Positions 39,761 through 48,746 of a DNA stretch of 54,989 nt are shown here, one piece after another. Positions within the stretch are counted from its first letter, which is position 1; each line of letters begins with the position of its first letter. The position numbers and the translations under genes were made by a program. This DNA is from Alphaproteobacteria bacterium (GTDB taxonomy: Bacteria > Pseudomonadota > Alphaproteobacteria > Elsterales > Elsteraceae). The stretch is taken from assembly GCA_013298565.1 (NCBI GenBank), contig JAAFIC010000011.1:1-54989 (forward strand), written 5' to 3'. The notes below the pieces were generated by a model. It was not told the DNA's origin. It did no database searches and saw nothing but the letters and a program-made list of their open reading frames with translations.

Positions 39761-41230
39761 ATGCGTTTTCGATTTTTGGCCCTCGGGCTGTTCGCGACAG
39801 GCTTAAGCGCCTTCACCGCCCATGCGCTTTCGCCGGAAGAAACCCGCCATCTGTTAGACCGTGCCGGGTTTGGGGCCACACCGCAGGATATTGAGCTTTA
39901 TCGGCCCCTCAGCCGCACGCAGGCCGTCGATAAGCTGCTCGGTCAACTCGATGCCCCCACGCTTACCCCGCCGCCGGAGTTTTTGGCGACCGAACGACCG
40001 GACGCGGCTACCTATCGGGCGGTCAGCGATAGATCGGCGGAAGCGCGCCGCGATTTCACACTGGCCCGGCAAGGGGAGGCGCTGGCGATTCGCGGCTGGT
40101 GGCTTACGGAGATGATCCAAGGAAGCTCCCCCCTGCGGGAACGGTTGGCGCTAATCTGGCACGGGCATTTTACCTCGGCGTACGAGAAAGTGCGTGTGCC
40201 GGATTTGATGTGGCAGCAGGTGGCACTCTTCCGCGACCCCGGCACGCGCAGCTTTGCCGACCTGCTGCGCGGGATTGGCGAGGATGGCGCGATGTTCCGC
40301 TATCTCGACGTTCCTAGCAGCCGTAAAAATAAGCCGAACGAAAATTTCGCCCGCGAGTTGCTAGAACTTTATACGCTGGGGACCGGCCATTATTCTGAAC
40401 AGGATATTCAAGAAGCCGCGAAAACCATGGTTGGCTGGCGGCTGAACGCGGGGGATTTGCGCCCGGTCTTCACTCCCGCCACGGCGGTTTCCGGCCCCAA
40501 GCAGGTGCTGGGCGAAACCGTGACCGAGCTTAAGGACGTGATCGAGTTGCTGTTACGGCAGCCCGCCACGGCCCGTTTCGTTACCGAAAAACTCTGGCTC
40601 GCCTTCATCTCCCCCACGCCCGATACCGCGCAGGTGGAAGCCCTGGCCAAACGCTTTCGCGATAGCGGCTATCAGGTGCGCCCTATGGTCCGCACGATCC
40701 TGCTCAGCGATGCTTTTTGGTCGCCGGAAGCCCATGGCCGCTTAGTGAAATCCCCGGTCGATCTGGTTGCAGGCACCGTTCGCCGGTTTGGAATGCCGAT
40801 CAAAGACGCGCGGTGGCTGGCGATTGAAACCCGCCTGCTCGGGCAAGATTTGCTCGATCCGCCCAATGTACGCGGCTGGCCGGGCGGGATGGACTGGATC
40901 ACTACCGACAGCCTGTTGAAGCGCCGCGCCGTGCTCACCCGCCTCGCCTATGGGGAGACGCCCGAACCCGCTAACCGCCAGCCCGATGGGACCGCCGCGC
41001 AATATGCCCGCCTCTCCGGCCTCACGCAAGCAACGGCTTCGGCAGGCGCGATGCAAGGACGTGCGGTGAGTTTGGGGGATTTTTTCGCCAAAAACCCACT
41101 GTTTTTGACCGATGAAACCCTCCTGCAAAAGGTTATTATGGCCGAAGCCCCCGTGCAGCCGCCGACGCGCTCCACTCCGCCGGATCGCCTGCTGGAACTG
41201 TTGCTCGACCCTGCTTATGAGGTGAAATAA
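39761..41230 (+). CDS. DUF1800 family exported protein
   Basis: A 489-residue protein with a signal peptide (RFLALGLFATGLSAFTAHA). Family motifs are HLLDRAGFGATPQDIELY, the HGHFTS segment (LIWHGHFTSAYEKV), RELLELYTLGTGHYSEQDI and LDPPNVRGWPGGMDWI. DUF1800 proteins occur as two-gene units with DUF1501 proteins; their biochemical role is unclear. The stop overlaps the next start (TAATG). Confidence 0.88.
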   Translation: MRFRFLALGLFATGLSAFTAHALSPEETRHLLDRAGFGATPQDIELYRPLSRTQAVDKLLGQLDAPTLTPPPEFLATERPDAATYRAVSDRSAEARRDFTLARQGEALAIRGWWLTEMIQGSSPLRERLALIWHGHFTSAYEKVRVPDLMWQQVALFRDPGTRSFADLLRGIGEDGAMFRYLDVPSSRKNKPNENFARELLELYTLGTGHYSEQDIQEAAKTMVGWRLNAGDLRPVFTPATAVSGPKQVLGETVTELKDVIELLLRQPATARFVTEKLWLAFISPTPDTAQVEALAKRFRDSGYQVRPMVRTILLSDAFWSPEAHGRLVKSPVDLVAGTVRRFGMPIKDARWLAIETRLLGQDLLDPPNVRGWPGGMDWITTDSLLKRRAVLTRLAYGETPEPANRQPDGTAAQYARLSGLTQATASAGAMQGRAVSLGDFFAKNPLFLTDETLLQKVIMAEAPVQPPTRSTPPDRLLELLLDPAYEVK

Positions 41231-42420
41231 TGCTGCCCCGTCGCCAGTTTCTTCGCCTTTCGGCCCTTGCGGGCGGTGCCCTGCTGCTCCCCAGCGGTTG
41301 CGCTGTAGTGCCAGGTGGGCGCACCGCTAAAACCGCCTCCGGCAAAGCCGACACGCTGCTGCTGGTCGAATTCCAGGGCGGTAATGATGGGCTGAATACC
41401 GTGGCCCCGATCACGGACCCGCTCTATCGCAAACTGCGGCCCACGCTGGCGCTCGCGGAAGCCGACGCCATCCCGGTGGGGCGCGACCTTGCGCTGCATC
41501 CGGCCCTCAAACCGGCGATGGACCTGTGGAGCGCGGGCGATCTTGCCGTTCTGCTCGGTGTCGGCTACCCGCAGCCCGACCGCTCCCACTTCCGCTCTAT
41601 AGATATTTGGGATACCGCCTCGGACGCCGACCGCGTGCTAACGACGGGCTGGATCACGCGCGCCCTGCACGCCCAGCCACGCGCCCGTGCCGCCGACGCC
41701 TTCGTGCTCGGGCGTCCCCACCTGGGGCCAGTGACGGGGCAGGGCATTAAAGCCGTCTCCCTCAGCAATCCTAGCACTTTCGCCAAGGCCGCGACGGCGG
41801 TTTCGATCCCCGAGCAACTCCGCCGCAATCCGGTGCTCGACCAAATCAGCGCTGTTCAGGGCACGCTGCGGGTTGCGGGCGACGATATTCAGGCGAAACT
41901 TAAAAGTGTACCCGCCAGCCTCACCGCCGATTTCCCCAAAACTGGCATGGGCGCGCAGTTCGCCGACGCACTCCGTCTGCTGGCAGCAGGGGTGGACGCC
42001 CCCGTTATCAAACTGTCCTTGGGCAGCTTCGACACCCACATCGACCAAGCCCCCCAACACGCCCGCCTGCTGGGGGATTTCGCCAGCGCCCTCGCCGCCT
42101 TCCGCAAAGCCGCCCAAACCGCTGGACTGTGGGATAAGGTGATCGTGCTCACCTACTCCGAATTCGGTCGTAGGCCCGCTGAAAACGGCAGCAAAGGCAC
42201 CGACCACGGCACCGCAGCACCCCTCTTCCTCGCAGGCGGCACTGTGCGCGGCGGCTTGATCGGCACGCAACCACCGCTGGATAAGCTGGTGAACGACGAT
42301 CTGGTGCATACGATGGATTTTCGGCAGGTCTATGCCAGCCTGCTGCAAGGATTGTGGGGGCTGGATGCGGGGAAAGTGTTGGGTAAGCCGGTTGTGCCAG
42401 TGGCAGGGTTGGTGGCCTAG
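41230..42420 (+). CDS. DUF1501 family Tat-exported protein
   Basis: A 396-residue protein with a twin-arginine signal (LPRRQFLRLSALAGG) and a lipobox-like end (LPSGCA), so it may be a Tat-exported lipoprotein. The fold is sulfatase/alkaline-phosphatase-like. Motifs are LLVEFQGGNDGLNTVAPI, SHFRSIDIWDTA, SFDTHIDQAPQH and YSEFGRRPAENGSKGTDHGT. The likely metal ligands (Asp, His) are present. It is translationally coupled to the DUF1800 partner. Confidence 0.9.
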   Translation: MLPRRQFLRLSALAGGALLLPSGCAVVPGGRTAKTASGKADTLLLVEFQGGNDGLNTVAPITDPLYRKLRPTLALAEADAIPVGRDLALHPALKPAMDLWSAGDLAVLLGVGYPQPDRSHFRSIDIWDTASDADRVLTTGWITRALHAQPRARAADAFVLGRPHLGPVTGQGIKAVSLSNPSTFAKAATAVSIPEQLRRNPVLDQISAVQGTLRVAGDDIQAKLKSVPASLTADFPKTGMGAQFADALRLLAAGVDAPVIKLSLGSFDTHIDQAPQHARLLGDFASALAAFRKAAQTAGLWDKVIVLTYSEFGRRPAENGSKGTDHGTAAPLFLAGGTVRGGLIGTQPPLDKLVNDDLVHTMDFRQVYASLLQGLWGLDAGKVLGKPVVPVAGLVA

Positions 42421-42431
42421 AGGTCGCTTGC

Positions 42432-42490
42432 GCGATGATGGGGGCGCGGCCCCCAAACCCCGGTTCAAGGGCGTTGCCCTTGAAAATCCG
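42432..42490. repeat. Short intergenic GC palindrome pair
   Basis: GGGGGCGCGGCCCCC followed by CAAGGGCGTTGCCCTTG between the DUF1501 stop and the tRNA gene. It belongs to the same general type as the repeats at 28.7 and 31.8 kb and may end the DUF1501 transcript. Confidence 0.5.
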
Positions 42491-42491
42491 C

Positions 42492-42567
42492 TGGTGGGCC
42501 CGGCCGGATTTGAACCGACGACAACACCGTTATGAGCGGCGCGTTCTAACCACTGAACTACAGGCCC
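42492..42567 (-). tRNA. tRNA with CAU anticodon, probably tRNA-Ile2
   Basis: A 76-base cloverleaf including encoded CCA. The acceptor stem GGGCCTG pairs with CGGGCCC, the D arm is GTTC...GAAC, the anticodon stem CGCCG/CGGTG bears loop CTCATAA, and the T arm contains GGTTCAAATCC. Anticodon CAU can be Met or lysidine-modified Ile. The GGGCC acceptor and G/C-rich anticodon stem fit Ile2 better than elongator Met, but this needs a profile search. Confidence 0.85.
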
Positions 42568-42611
42568 CCGCAGCGATACCCGGAATTAAGCCGGGGTTAG
42601 GGTTATGAAAG

Positions 42612-42640
42612 CAAAAGGGGCGTTCCGTCAAGAACGCCCC
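42612..42640 (-). terminator. Intrinsic terminator of rpoD
   Basis: GGGGCGTTC / GAACGCCCC, a 9-bp perfect stem with a 6-base loop, followed by TTTT on the minus strand, 34 bases after the rpoD stop. Confidence 0.85.
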
Positions 42641-42674
42641 TTGCTTTTAGAGCCGATATTTTTCCCTAGACTGA

Positions 42675-44636
42675 TTAGGTATCGAGGAAGCTCCGCAGTT
42701 TACGGCTGCGGCTTGGGTGTTTGAGCTTCCGCAGGGCTTTCGCTTCGATCTGGCGGATACGTTCGCGCGTGACCGAGAACTGCTGCCCCACCTCTTCCAA
42801 AGTGTGATCGGTGTTCATGCCGATGCCGAAGCGCATCCGCAACACGCGCTCTTCACGCGGGGTGAGGGTTGCCAGAATCCGCGTCGTGGTTTCGCGCAAA
42901 TTCGCCTGAATAGCGGCATCGAGCGGCAGAACGGCGTTTTTGTCTTCGATGAAATCGCCCAAATGGCTGTCTTCTTCGTCCCCGATGGGGGTTTCGAGGG
43001 AGATCGGCTCTTTTGCGATTTTCAGGACTTTGCGAACCTTTTCCAACGGCATCATCAGCTTTTCGGCTAACTCTTCCGGCGTCGGCTCGCGGCCAATTTC
43101 ATGCAGCATTTGCCGCGACGTCCGCACCAGCTTATTGATCGTTTCGATCATATGCACGGGAATGCGGATCGTCCGGGCTTGATCGGCAATCGAGCGGGTA
43201 ATGGCTTGCCTGATCCACCACGTTGCGTAGGTGGAGAACTTATAGCCGCGCCGATACTCGAACTTATCCACGGCCTTCATCAAGCCGATATTGCCTTCCT
43301 GGATGAGGTCGAGGAACTGCAAGCCGCGATTGGTGTATTTTTTGGCGATGGAAATGACGAGGCGCAGGTTCGCTTCGACCATTTCTTTCTTGGCGCGGCT
43401 GGCTTCCCGTTCGCCTTTTTGGATTTTCTGCACCATCGCGCGAAACTCGCCGATGGGCAGGGTAACTTCTGCCGCGAAGGCCGCCGTATCTTCCCGAACC
43501 TTGCGCGCGTCTTCGGCGTGCTTATCGTAGAAGCGCGTCCATTTCAGGCTGCGGATACGAACCGATTCCAGCCAGCCCGGCACCAACTCATTGCCCATAT
43601 AAGCCGTGAGGAAATCGGCGCGCGGTACTTTGGTCGATTCGGCCATACGGAGCATTTTACCGTCGAGTTGCAGCAGCTTGCGGGCCAGCAAATTATGCTG
43701 CTCCACCAGTTGCTCGATCCGCAGCGGGTGCAGGCGCACGGTCTTGGTAATATCGACCAGATCGCTGCGGGCTTTTTCGTATTTCTTCTCGTTGGCGGGC
43801 GTCAGCGGCTCGCCTTTGAGCAACAGGCCGACGCGCTTATCTTGCAGCTTGGCGAGCTTGATTTGCGCTTCAGCAATCTGATCGAATTTCTCGACGTATT
43901 GCGGCAGCAACTCGGCTTCCATCGCCGATAGCGATACGCCCGGCTCGTCGCTTTCGCCCTCGCCGTCAACGCTGGGGGCGGCGGCTTCGCCTTCCTCGGC
44001 TTCTTCCGCTTCCTCCGGGGCCTCGGCCCCCTCGACGGCGGCGAGCAGTTCCGGCGGAAGCTCTTCATCTTCCGCAGGCGCACCATTACCATAGGAGGCT
44101 TCGAGATCAATGATGTCGCGCAGCAGCATCCGCCCGTCGATCAGCGCCTGACGCCACGCCACGATGGCACGCTGGGTCAGCGGGCTTTCGCATAGGCCGG
44201 AAATCATCGCCTCGCGGCCAGCCTCGATCCGCTTGGCAATGGCGATTTCGCCTTCGCGCGACAGCAGTTCGACCGAACCCATTTCGCGCAAATACATCCG
44301 CACAGGATCGTCGGTACGGCCAACCTCGTCTTCATCGACATTGCCGCGCGCGTCGCTATCGGCGTCCGCTTCGGTTTCCGTCTCTTCGGCTTCGTCGCCT
44401 TCAACGATGTTGATACCCAACTCCGAGAGCATGGCCAGCGTATCTTCGATCTGTTCCGAAGAGACCTGATCTTGCGGCAGGGCAGCATTCAGCTCGTCAT
44501 AGGTTACATACCCGCGCTCTTTGCCTTTGGCCGTCAGTTTTTTGACGGCGACGGCGACGGTATCGACCAATGGACTTTCGAGTGCTTCTTCCTGCGGGGT
44601 TTGCTCTTCTGCGGTACTCGCTGCCTTCTGCGCCAT
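42675..44636 (-). CDS. rpoD: RNA polymerase primary sigma factor (sigma-70)
   Basis: A 653-residue housekeeping sigma factor. It has region 1.1 ([17 protein letters not shown]), an acidic Glu/Asp linker, the non-conserved region, region 2 with [18 protein letters not shown] and the [19 protein letters not shown] box, and region 4.2 with [20 protein letters not shown]. The ATG at 44636 (MAQKAAST) has a GAGG site; 7 extra upstream codons of the frame are not supported. It lies 91 bases after dnaG in the usual alphaproteobacterial dnaG-rpoD order. Confidence 0.96.
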   Translation of the reverse strand: MAQKAASTAEEQTPQEEALESPLVDTVAVAVKKLTAKGKERGYVTYDELNAALPQDQVSSEQIEDTLAMLSELGINIVEGDEAEETETEADADSDARGNVDEDEVGRTDDPVRMYLREMGSVELLSREGEIAIAKRIEAGREAMISGLCESPLTQRAIVAWRQALIDGRMLLRDIIDLEASYGNGAPAEDEELPPELLAAVEGAEAPEEAEEAEEGEAAAPSVDGEGESDEPGVSLSAMEAELLPQYVEKFDQIAEAQIKLAKLQDKRVGLLLKGEPLTPANEKKYEKARSDLVDITKTVRLHPLRIEQLVEQHNLLARKLLQLDGKMLRMAESTKVPRADFLTAYMGNELVPGWLESVRIRSLKWTRFYDKHAEDARKVREDTAAFAAEVTLPIGEFRAMVQKIQKGEREASRAKKEMVEANLRLVISIAKKYTNRGLQFLDLIQEGNIGLMKAVDKFEYRRGYKFSTYATWWIRQAITRSIADQARTIRIPVHMIETINKLVRTSRQMLHEIGREPTPEELAEKLMMPLEKVRKVLKIAKEPISLETPIGDEEDSHLGDFIEDKNAVLPLDAAIQANLRETTTRILATLTPREERVLRMRFGIGMNTDHTLEEVGQQFSVTRERIRQIEAKALRKLKHPSRSRKLRSFLDT

Positions 44637-44727
44637 TCTTAACCCTCGCCAAACCAAACCATCGCGTAAAATTTTCTACCCACGTTCATGCCGTAACATG
44701 CCGGGGTGCTCATTTAACCCATCTGCG

Positions 44728-46656
44728 TTACGAAGGCGCGACGGGGTTGATCCCCGTTTCCGCCTCGCTCGCCTGCGCCATTCCCTCGCCGTCCAGCTCT
44801 GCATGGCTTTTTGCCTTATCGGCAAACAATGCCTTATACCGCAGCCAGGCTTCCGGCGTTTCCTCCGACAGCGTGACCGCCATCAGAATTTTCCCGTCTT
44901 CCGTCACGCGGCGATCCGACAGCCGACCGAAAATTTCGGCGACCTTGGCGCGCACATCTTGAGGAAACGCTTCACGCCGCGTGAAGGGAAACGTTCCGGC
45001 AACGTCTTGCTGCATCACTTGGGACAGCATAAAGGCGTGCTCGCTTTCCGCGACATGGGATTGCAGGGCCTCGGCGTCAAGGCCGGGACGGATAGCCGTT
45101 AGATTTACGATTTCCCGCCGAAGCAAGTCAAGGCCCGCATCGGCAAAGCTGATTTCGGCTAAGGCTTCCTGCCAATGATCGAACAAAAACGGGTGGTTAA
45201 GAAAAGCGGCCAGCAGGGCGCGGGCGGTCAATCTTTCATTGAGAATGCCCGCCGTGCGCCCATTCGCCTGTGGAATAGATTTTAAGAAGGCGTCCGGCTC
45301 TTGCCACCGCCCGCGCTTGCCGGGCTGAAACTTTGGGCGGAACGGGGGGGGCGCCGGGGCCACCTCAACGCTGGTTTGCACCGGAGCCACGCCGAACAAG
45401 CCCGTGAGCCGTTGATCAATGTCAGCCTGATACAGTCGCCGCACGTCGGCATCGGCAATGGTGGCGATTTGGGCGTGCAGTTCGCGGGAGAAATCGGCTT
45501 TGCGTTCTGGGGTATCCAGCACGCGCCCGAGCTTAACGCCCTCCCACAGCGCTTCGACGAGCGGGCGTGCCGCTGTCAAGGCTTCCCGCAGCCGCGCCGG
45601 GCCACCGGGACGGCCTAGGAGATCATCCGGGTCGAGACCGTCTGGCAGCGTGACGAAACGCAGCGACCTGCCCGCCTTGAGCTGTGGTAGCGCCCGCAGG
45701 GCCGCGCGCATCATCGCCTTCTGCCCTGCTGTATCGCCATCGAGGCACAGCAAGGGTTCGGGCGCGAGCCGCCACAACTCTTCCATCTGCTCTTCGGTAA
45801 AGGCCGTTCCCAAGGGGGCCACCGCCGTATTGAACCCGGCGCGGTGCAGGGCGATCACGTCCATATAGCCTTCGGCCAGGATCACTTCCTGCTTCTTCGC
45901 CGCCGCCGGGCGTGCGAGATGTAAGGCGTAGAGACTGCGGCCCTTATGGAACAGCGGCGTTTCCGGGCTATTCAGATATTTCGGCTGCCCGTCGCCCAAA
46001 ATCCGCCCGCCGAAGGCAATCACCCGCCCACGCTTATCGCAGATCGGGAACATCACGCGCCCTCGGAAGCGATCATAGGGATCGGGTTTTTCTTCGACGC
46101 GAATAAGCAACCCGGCTTCCACCAACAAGGCTTCATCGAACCCTTGGATTTTAAGCGCCACCTTCAACCCATCGCGCTGATCGGGCGACCAGCCCAGGCG
46201 GAACTTGCCAATATCCTCCTCCCGCACGCCGCGCCGGATAAGATACTCCCGCGCGCTGGAACCGGAGGGGCCGCGCAGGCTTTGCTCGAAATAAAGGCAG
46301 GCGGCTTCCATCGCCGCTTCCAGCGTCTGCCGGCGCTCCACCGTGCGCCTGTCCGTCGGTGTGTCGCGGGGAACCTCAATTCCGGCCTCGCCCGCCAGCC
46401 GTTCGACGGTTTCGGCAAAGCCAAGCCCCTCCGTTTGCATGACGAAGGATACAATGTCCCCATGCGCGCCGCAGCCGAAGCAATGGTAAAAGCTCTTATC
46501 GTCATTGACGAAAAAACTCGGTGATTTTTCACTATGGAAGGGGCAGAGGCCGGAAAACTCCCGCCCTTTCCGAGTAAGCTTCACCTTCCGCCCAACCACC
46601 GAAGAGGCTGGAACGCGGGCGCGCAGATCATCCAGAAATTGGGGCGGGAAGGCCAC
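44728..46656 (-). CDS. dnaG: DNA primase
   Basis: A 642-residue primase that makes RNA primers at the replication fork. It has an N-terminal zinc finger (LCPFHSEKSPSF ... YHCFGCGAHGD), a TOPRIM domain with catalytic EGYMDV and DGDTAGQKAM, and a C-terminal DnaB-binding domain. The start is GTG at 46654-46656 preceded by AAGGAG. Repeat copy 4 lies 15 bases upstream of the start codon. Confidence 0.95.
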   Translation of the reverse strand: MAFPPQFLDDLRARVPASSVVGRKVKLTRKGREFSGLCPFHSEKSPSFFVNDDKSFYHCFGCGAHGDIVSFVMQTEGLGFAETVERLAGEAGIEVPRDTPTDRRTVERRQTLEAAMEAACLYFEQSLRGPSGSSAREYLIRRGVREEDIGKFRLGWSPDQRDGLKVALKIQGFDEALLVEAGLLIRVEEKPDPYDRFRGRVMFPICDKRGRVIAFGGRILGDGQPKYLNSPETPLFHKGRSLYALHLARPAAAKKQEVILAEGYMDVIALHRAGFNTAVAPLGTAFTEEQMEELWRLAPEPLLCLDGDTAGQKAMMRAALRALPQLKAGRSLRFVTLPDGLDPDDLLGRPGGPARLREALTAARPLVEALWEGVKLGRVLDTPERKADFSRELHAQIATIADADVRRLYQADIDQRLTGLFGVAPVQTSVEVAPAPPPFRPKFQPGKRGRWQEPDAFLKSIPQANGRTAGILNERLTARALLAAFLNHPFLFDHWQEALAEISFADAGLDLLRREIVNLTAIRPGLDAEALQSHVAESEHAFMLSQVMQQDVAGTFPFTRREAFPQDVRAKVAEIFGRLSDRRVTEDGKILMAVTLSEETPEAWLRYKALFADKAKSHAELDGEGMAQASEAETGINPVAPS

Positions 46657-46670
46657 TGAGGCTCCTTATA

Positions 46671-46773
46671 AAAAATCCCGAACGGGTGGACTCACCCGCG
46701 ACTAGCCTTTGCGTAACAAAACAATTGACTAGCGCGGCTGACATGAGCCGAAGCGAACGGAAGCCGCGCTGAG
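46671..46773 (+). repeat. Structured repeat element, copy 4 (both modules)
   Basis: Module 1 is diverged: AAATCCCGAAC, inner hairpin GGGTG gact CACCC, GCGACTAGCCTTTGC. The linker is GTAACAAAACAATTG. Module 2 is AGCGCGGCT / AGCCGCGCT around GACATGAGCCGAAGCGAACGGA. The stem sequence differs from copies 2-3 on both sides, that is, with compensating changes. It fills the space between the GatB/YqeY-domain gene and dnaG. Confidence 0.75.
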
Positions 46774-46774
46774 G

Positions 46775-47236
46775 TTAAGCGGTTAGCTTTGCCTTGACTT
46801 GGGCACTCGCGGTCTGGAAATCCATAGCCCCCGCGAAACGGGTTTTCAGCTCGCCAATAACGCGGCCCATATCCTTGATGCCGCTCGCGCCTAGCTCCGC
46901 AATCACGGCGGCAATTGCGGTATCGGCTTCCTCAGCGCTCATAGGCTTTGGCAAGAAGCGTTCGATGACGGTGATTTCAACGGCCTCAATTTCCGCCAAC
47001 TCGGGCCGACCGCCCTGTTGGTACATCGTGATCGACTCGCGGCGCTGCTTGACCATATTTTGCAGCATCGACAGGATCGCCTCGTCCGGTATGGCATCAA
47101 CACCAGAGGGGCGCGCCTCAATATCCTTATTTTTCAAGGATGATTGGATGAGACGCATAGCGCCGACAGTGACCTTATCGCGCTCCAGCATCGCGGTTTT
47201 ATAGGCATCGGCAATCGCGGCGCGCAGGCTGCTCAT
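46775..47236 (-). CDS. GatB/YqeY domain protein
   Basis: A 153-residue protein of the YqeY family, related to the tRNA-binding tail of GatB; the cellular role is poorly known. Motifs are AYKTAMLERDKVTVGAMRLI, VKQRRESITMYQQGGRPELA, ERFLPKPMSAEE and IKDMGRVIGELKTRFAG. It stands before dnaG-rpoD, as in many alphaproteobacteria, and is divergent from carA. Confidence 0.88.
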   Translation of the reverse strand: MSSLRAAIADAYKTAMLERDKVTVGAMRLIQSSLKNKDIEARPSGVDAIPDEAILSMLQNMVKQRRESITMYQQGGRPELAEIEAVEITVIERFLPKPMSAEEADTAIAAVIAELGASGIKDMGRVIGELKTRFAGAMDFQTASAQVKAKLTA

Positions 47237-47461
47237 TATCTTTACTCCTCAGAACCCTAAACCGGGCCGGTCCAAAACGAAGGGACAAGATGATAGGCGA
47301 TGTGCGTGCCCGAAACTAGACCTTGCCCTCAGCCTCCCGCGTCGCCCTGAGTGAAGATCAACCGCTAGCCCAGCAGCGTTGTGTGTTTTTGCGCCAAGGC
47401 AGCAGAGTTCAAGGTTGCCTTACTGGGGGGCCGCCATGCTGTGCAGAGACGCCGCTTGGGG

Positions 47462-47490
47462 TTGACCCCTGAGTGTTGCTCCCGTATAGG
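47462..47490 (+). promoter_or_regulatory. Candidate sigma-70 promoter of carAB
   Basis: TTGACC, a 17-base spacer, then TATAGG, about 41 bases before the carA ATG. Box quality and spacing are good. The rest of 47237-47531 shows no ORF or known leader element that I can recognise. Confidence 0.65.
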
Positions 47491-47531
47491 CTCCGCAATT
47501 TGCCCGCCCGCATACTTTGATGAGGTACAGA

Positions 47532-48692
47532 ATGACCGATGCCGTCCCCACCCCTACTGGCGCACTCGTGCTGCAAGATGGCACTGTTTTATGGGGACGT
47601 GGCTTTGGGGCGTCGGGGCGATCAGTTGGCGAAGTGTGTTTTAATACGTCGCTAACGGGTTATCAGGAAATCATGACCGACCCATCTTATGCGGGCCAGA
47701 TTATCACCTTCACCTTCCCGCATATCGGCAATACTGGCGCCAACCCCGAAGATATCGAGACCAAAGCGCCTGCCGCGCGCGGTTTAATCGTTAAAACCGA
47801 TGTAACCGAGCCGTCCAACTGGCGCTCGGTGCAGAATTTTGATACCTGGCTACAGGCTTGGAACCTGATCGGCCTCGCTGGAATTGATACCCGCCGCTTA
47901 ACGCGCCTGATTCGCGATAAGGGCGCGCCCACAGGCGTTATCGTCCATAACCCCGCCGGGATCACCGACGCCGATATTGCGGCGGCGACCGAAGAAGCGA
48001 AAGCCTGGCCGGGCCTTGAAGGCATGGACCTCGCAAAAGACGTGACCACCCGTCAAAGCTACCACTGGACCCAATCGACCTGGAGCCTCGGCGCGGGTTA
48101 TGGCGAACAAGATAGCCCCGATCATCACGTCGTCGCCGTTGATTATGGCGCAAAGCAGAATATCCTGCGCTGCCTTGCCGCTACGGGCGCGCGGGTAACT
48201 GTCGTTCCTGCCTCCGCCACCGCCGATGAGATTCTGGCGCTGAACCCCGATGGGGTGTTTCTGTCCAACGGCCCCGGCGACCCCGCTGCGACGGGGGTTT
48301 ATGCCGTGCCGACGATCCAAGGACTGCTGGGCAAAGGCGTGCCGATTTTCGGCATTTGCCTCGGTCATCAGTTGCTGGCGCTGGCGCTCGGCGGCAAGAC
48401 CGCGAAAATGCCGCAGGGCCATCGCGGCGCGAACCACCCAGTGAAAGATCTCGAAACCGGCAAAGTGGAAATCACTAGCCAGAATCACGGCTTCGTCGTG
48501 CTGCCGGAAAGCCTGCCAGAAAGTGCCATCGTTACCCATGTATCGCTGTTCGACGGCAGCAACGAGGGCTTCCGCCTGGAAAACCGCCCCGTGTTTTCGG
48601 TGCAGTATCACCCGGAAGCCAGCCCCGGCCCATCGGATAGCCATTACCTATTCGCGCGTTTCGCCAAGCTGATTGAGGACCGCAAGCGTTGA
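47532..48692 (+). CDS. carA: Carbamoyl-phosphate synthase, small (glutaminase) subunit
   Basis: A 386-residue subunit that releases ammonia from glutamine for carbamoyl phosphate synthesis (arginine and pyrimidines). It has the N-terminal domain (NTSLTGYQEIMTDPSYAGQI) and a class I glutaminase domain with nucleophile Cys in GICLGHQLLALALGG, plus SQNHGF and the His/Glu of QYHPEASPGP. The ATG at 47532 follows GAGGT; upstream TTG/ATG starts are less likely. carB follows after 54 bases. Confidence 0.95.
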   Translation: MTDAVPTPTGALVLQDGTVLWGRGFGASGRSVGEVCFNTSLTGYQEIMTDPSYAGQIITFTFPHIGNTGANPEDIETKAPAARGLIVKTDVTEPSNWRSVQNFDTWLQAWNLIGLAGIDTRRLTRLIRDKGAPTGVIVHNPAGITDADIAAATEEAKAWPGLEGMDLAKDVTTRQSYHWTQSTWSLGAGYGEQDSPDHHVVAVDYGAKQNILRCLAATGARVTVVPASATADEILALNPDGVFLSNGPGDPAATGVYAVPTIQGLLGKGVPIFGICLGHQLLALALGGKTAKMPQGHRGANHPVKDLETGKVEITSQNHGFVVLPESLPESAIVTHVSLFDGSNEGFRLENRPVFSVQYHPEASPGPSDSHYLFARFAKLIEDRKR

Positions 48693-48746
48693 GCGCTGCC
48701 CCTTCCGCCGCCCCGCTTACCCGCTGCTGAAAGACCGAGAATTCTC

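Noticed and set aside
42492-42567. tRNA gene as attachment site of the particle cluster
   Set aside because: It lies 5 kb beyond the terminase with host genes between, and I could not see a copy of its 3' end near 3-4 kb.
43101-43931. 276-codon ORF antisense to rpoD
   Set aside because: Lies wholly inside a certain rpoD gene; composition explained by the high-GC antisense frame.
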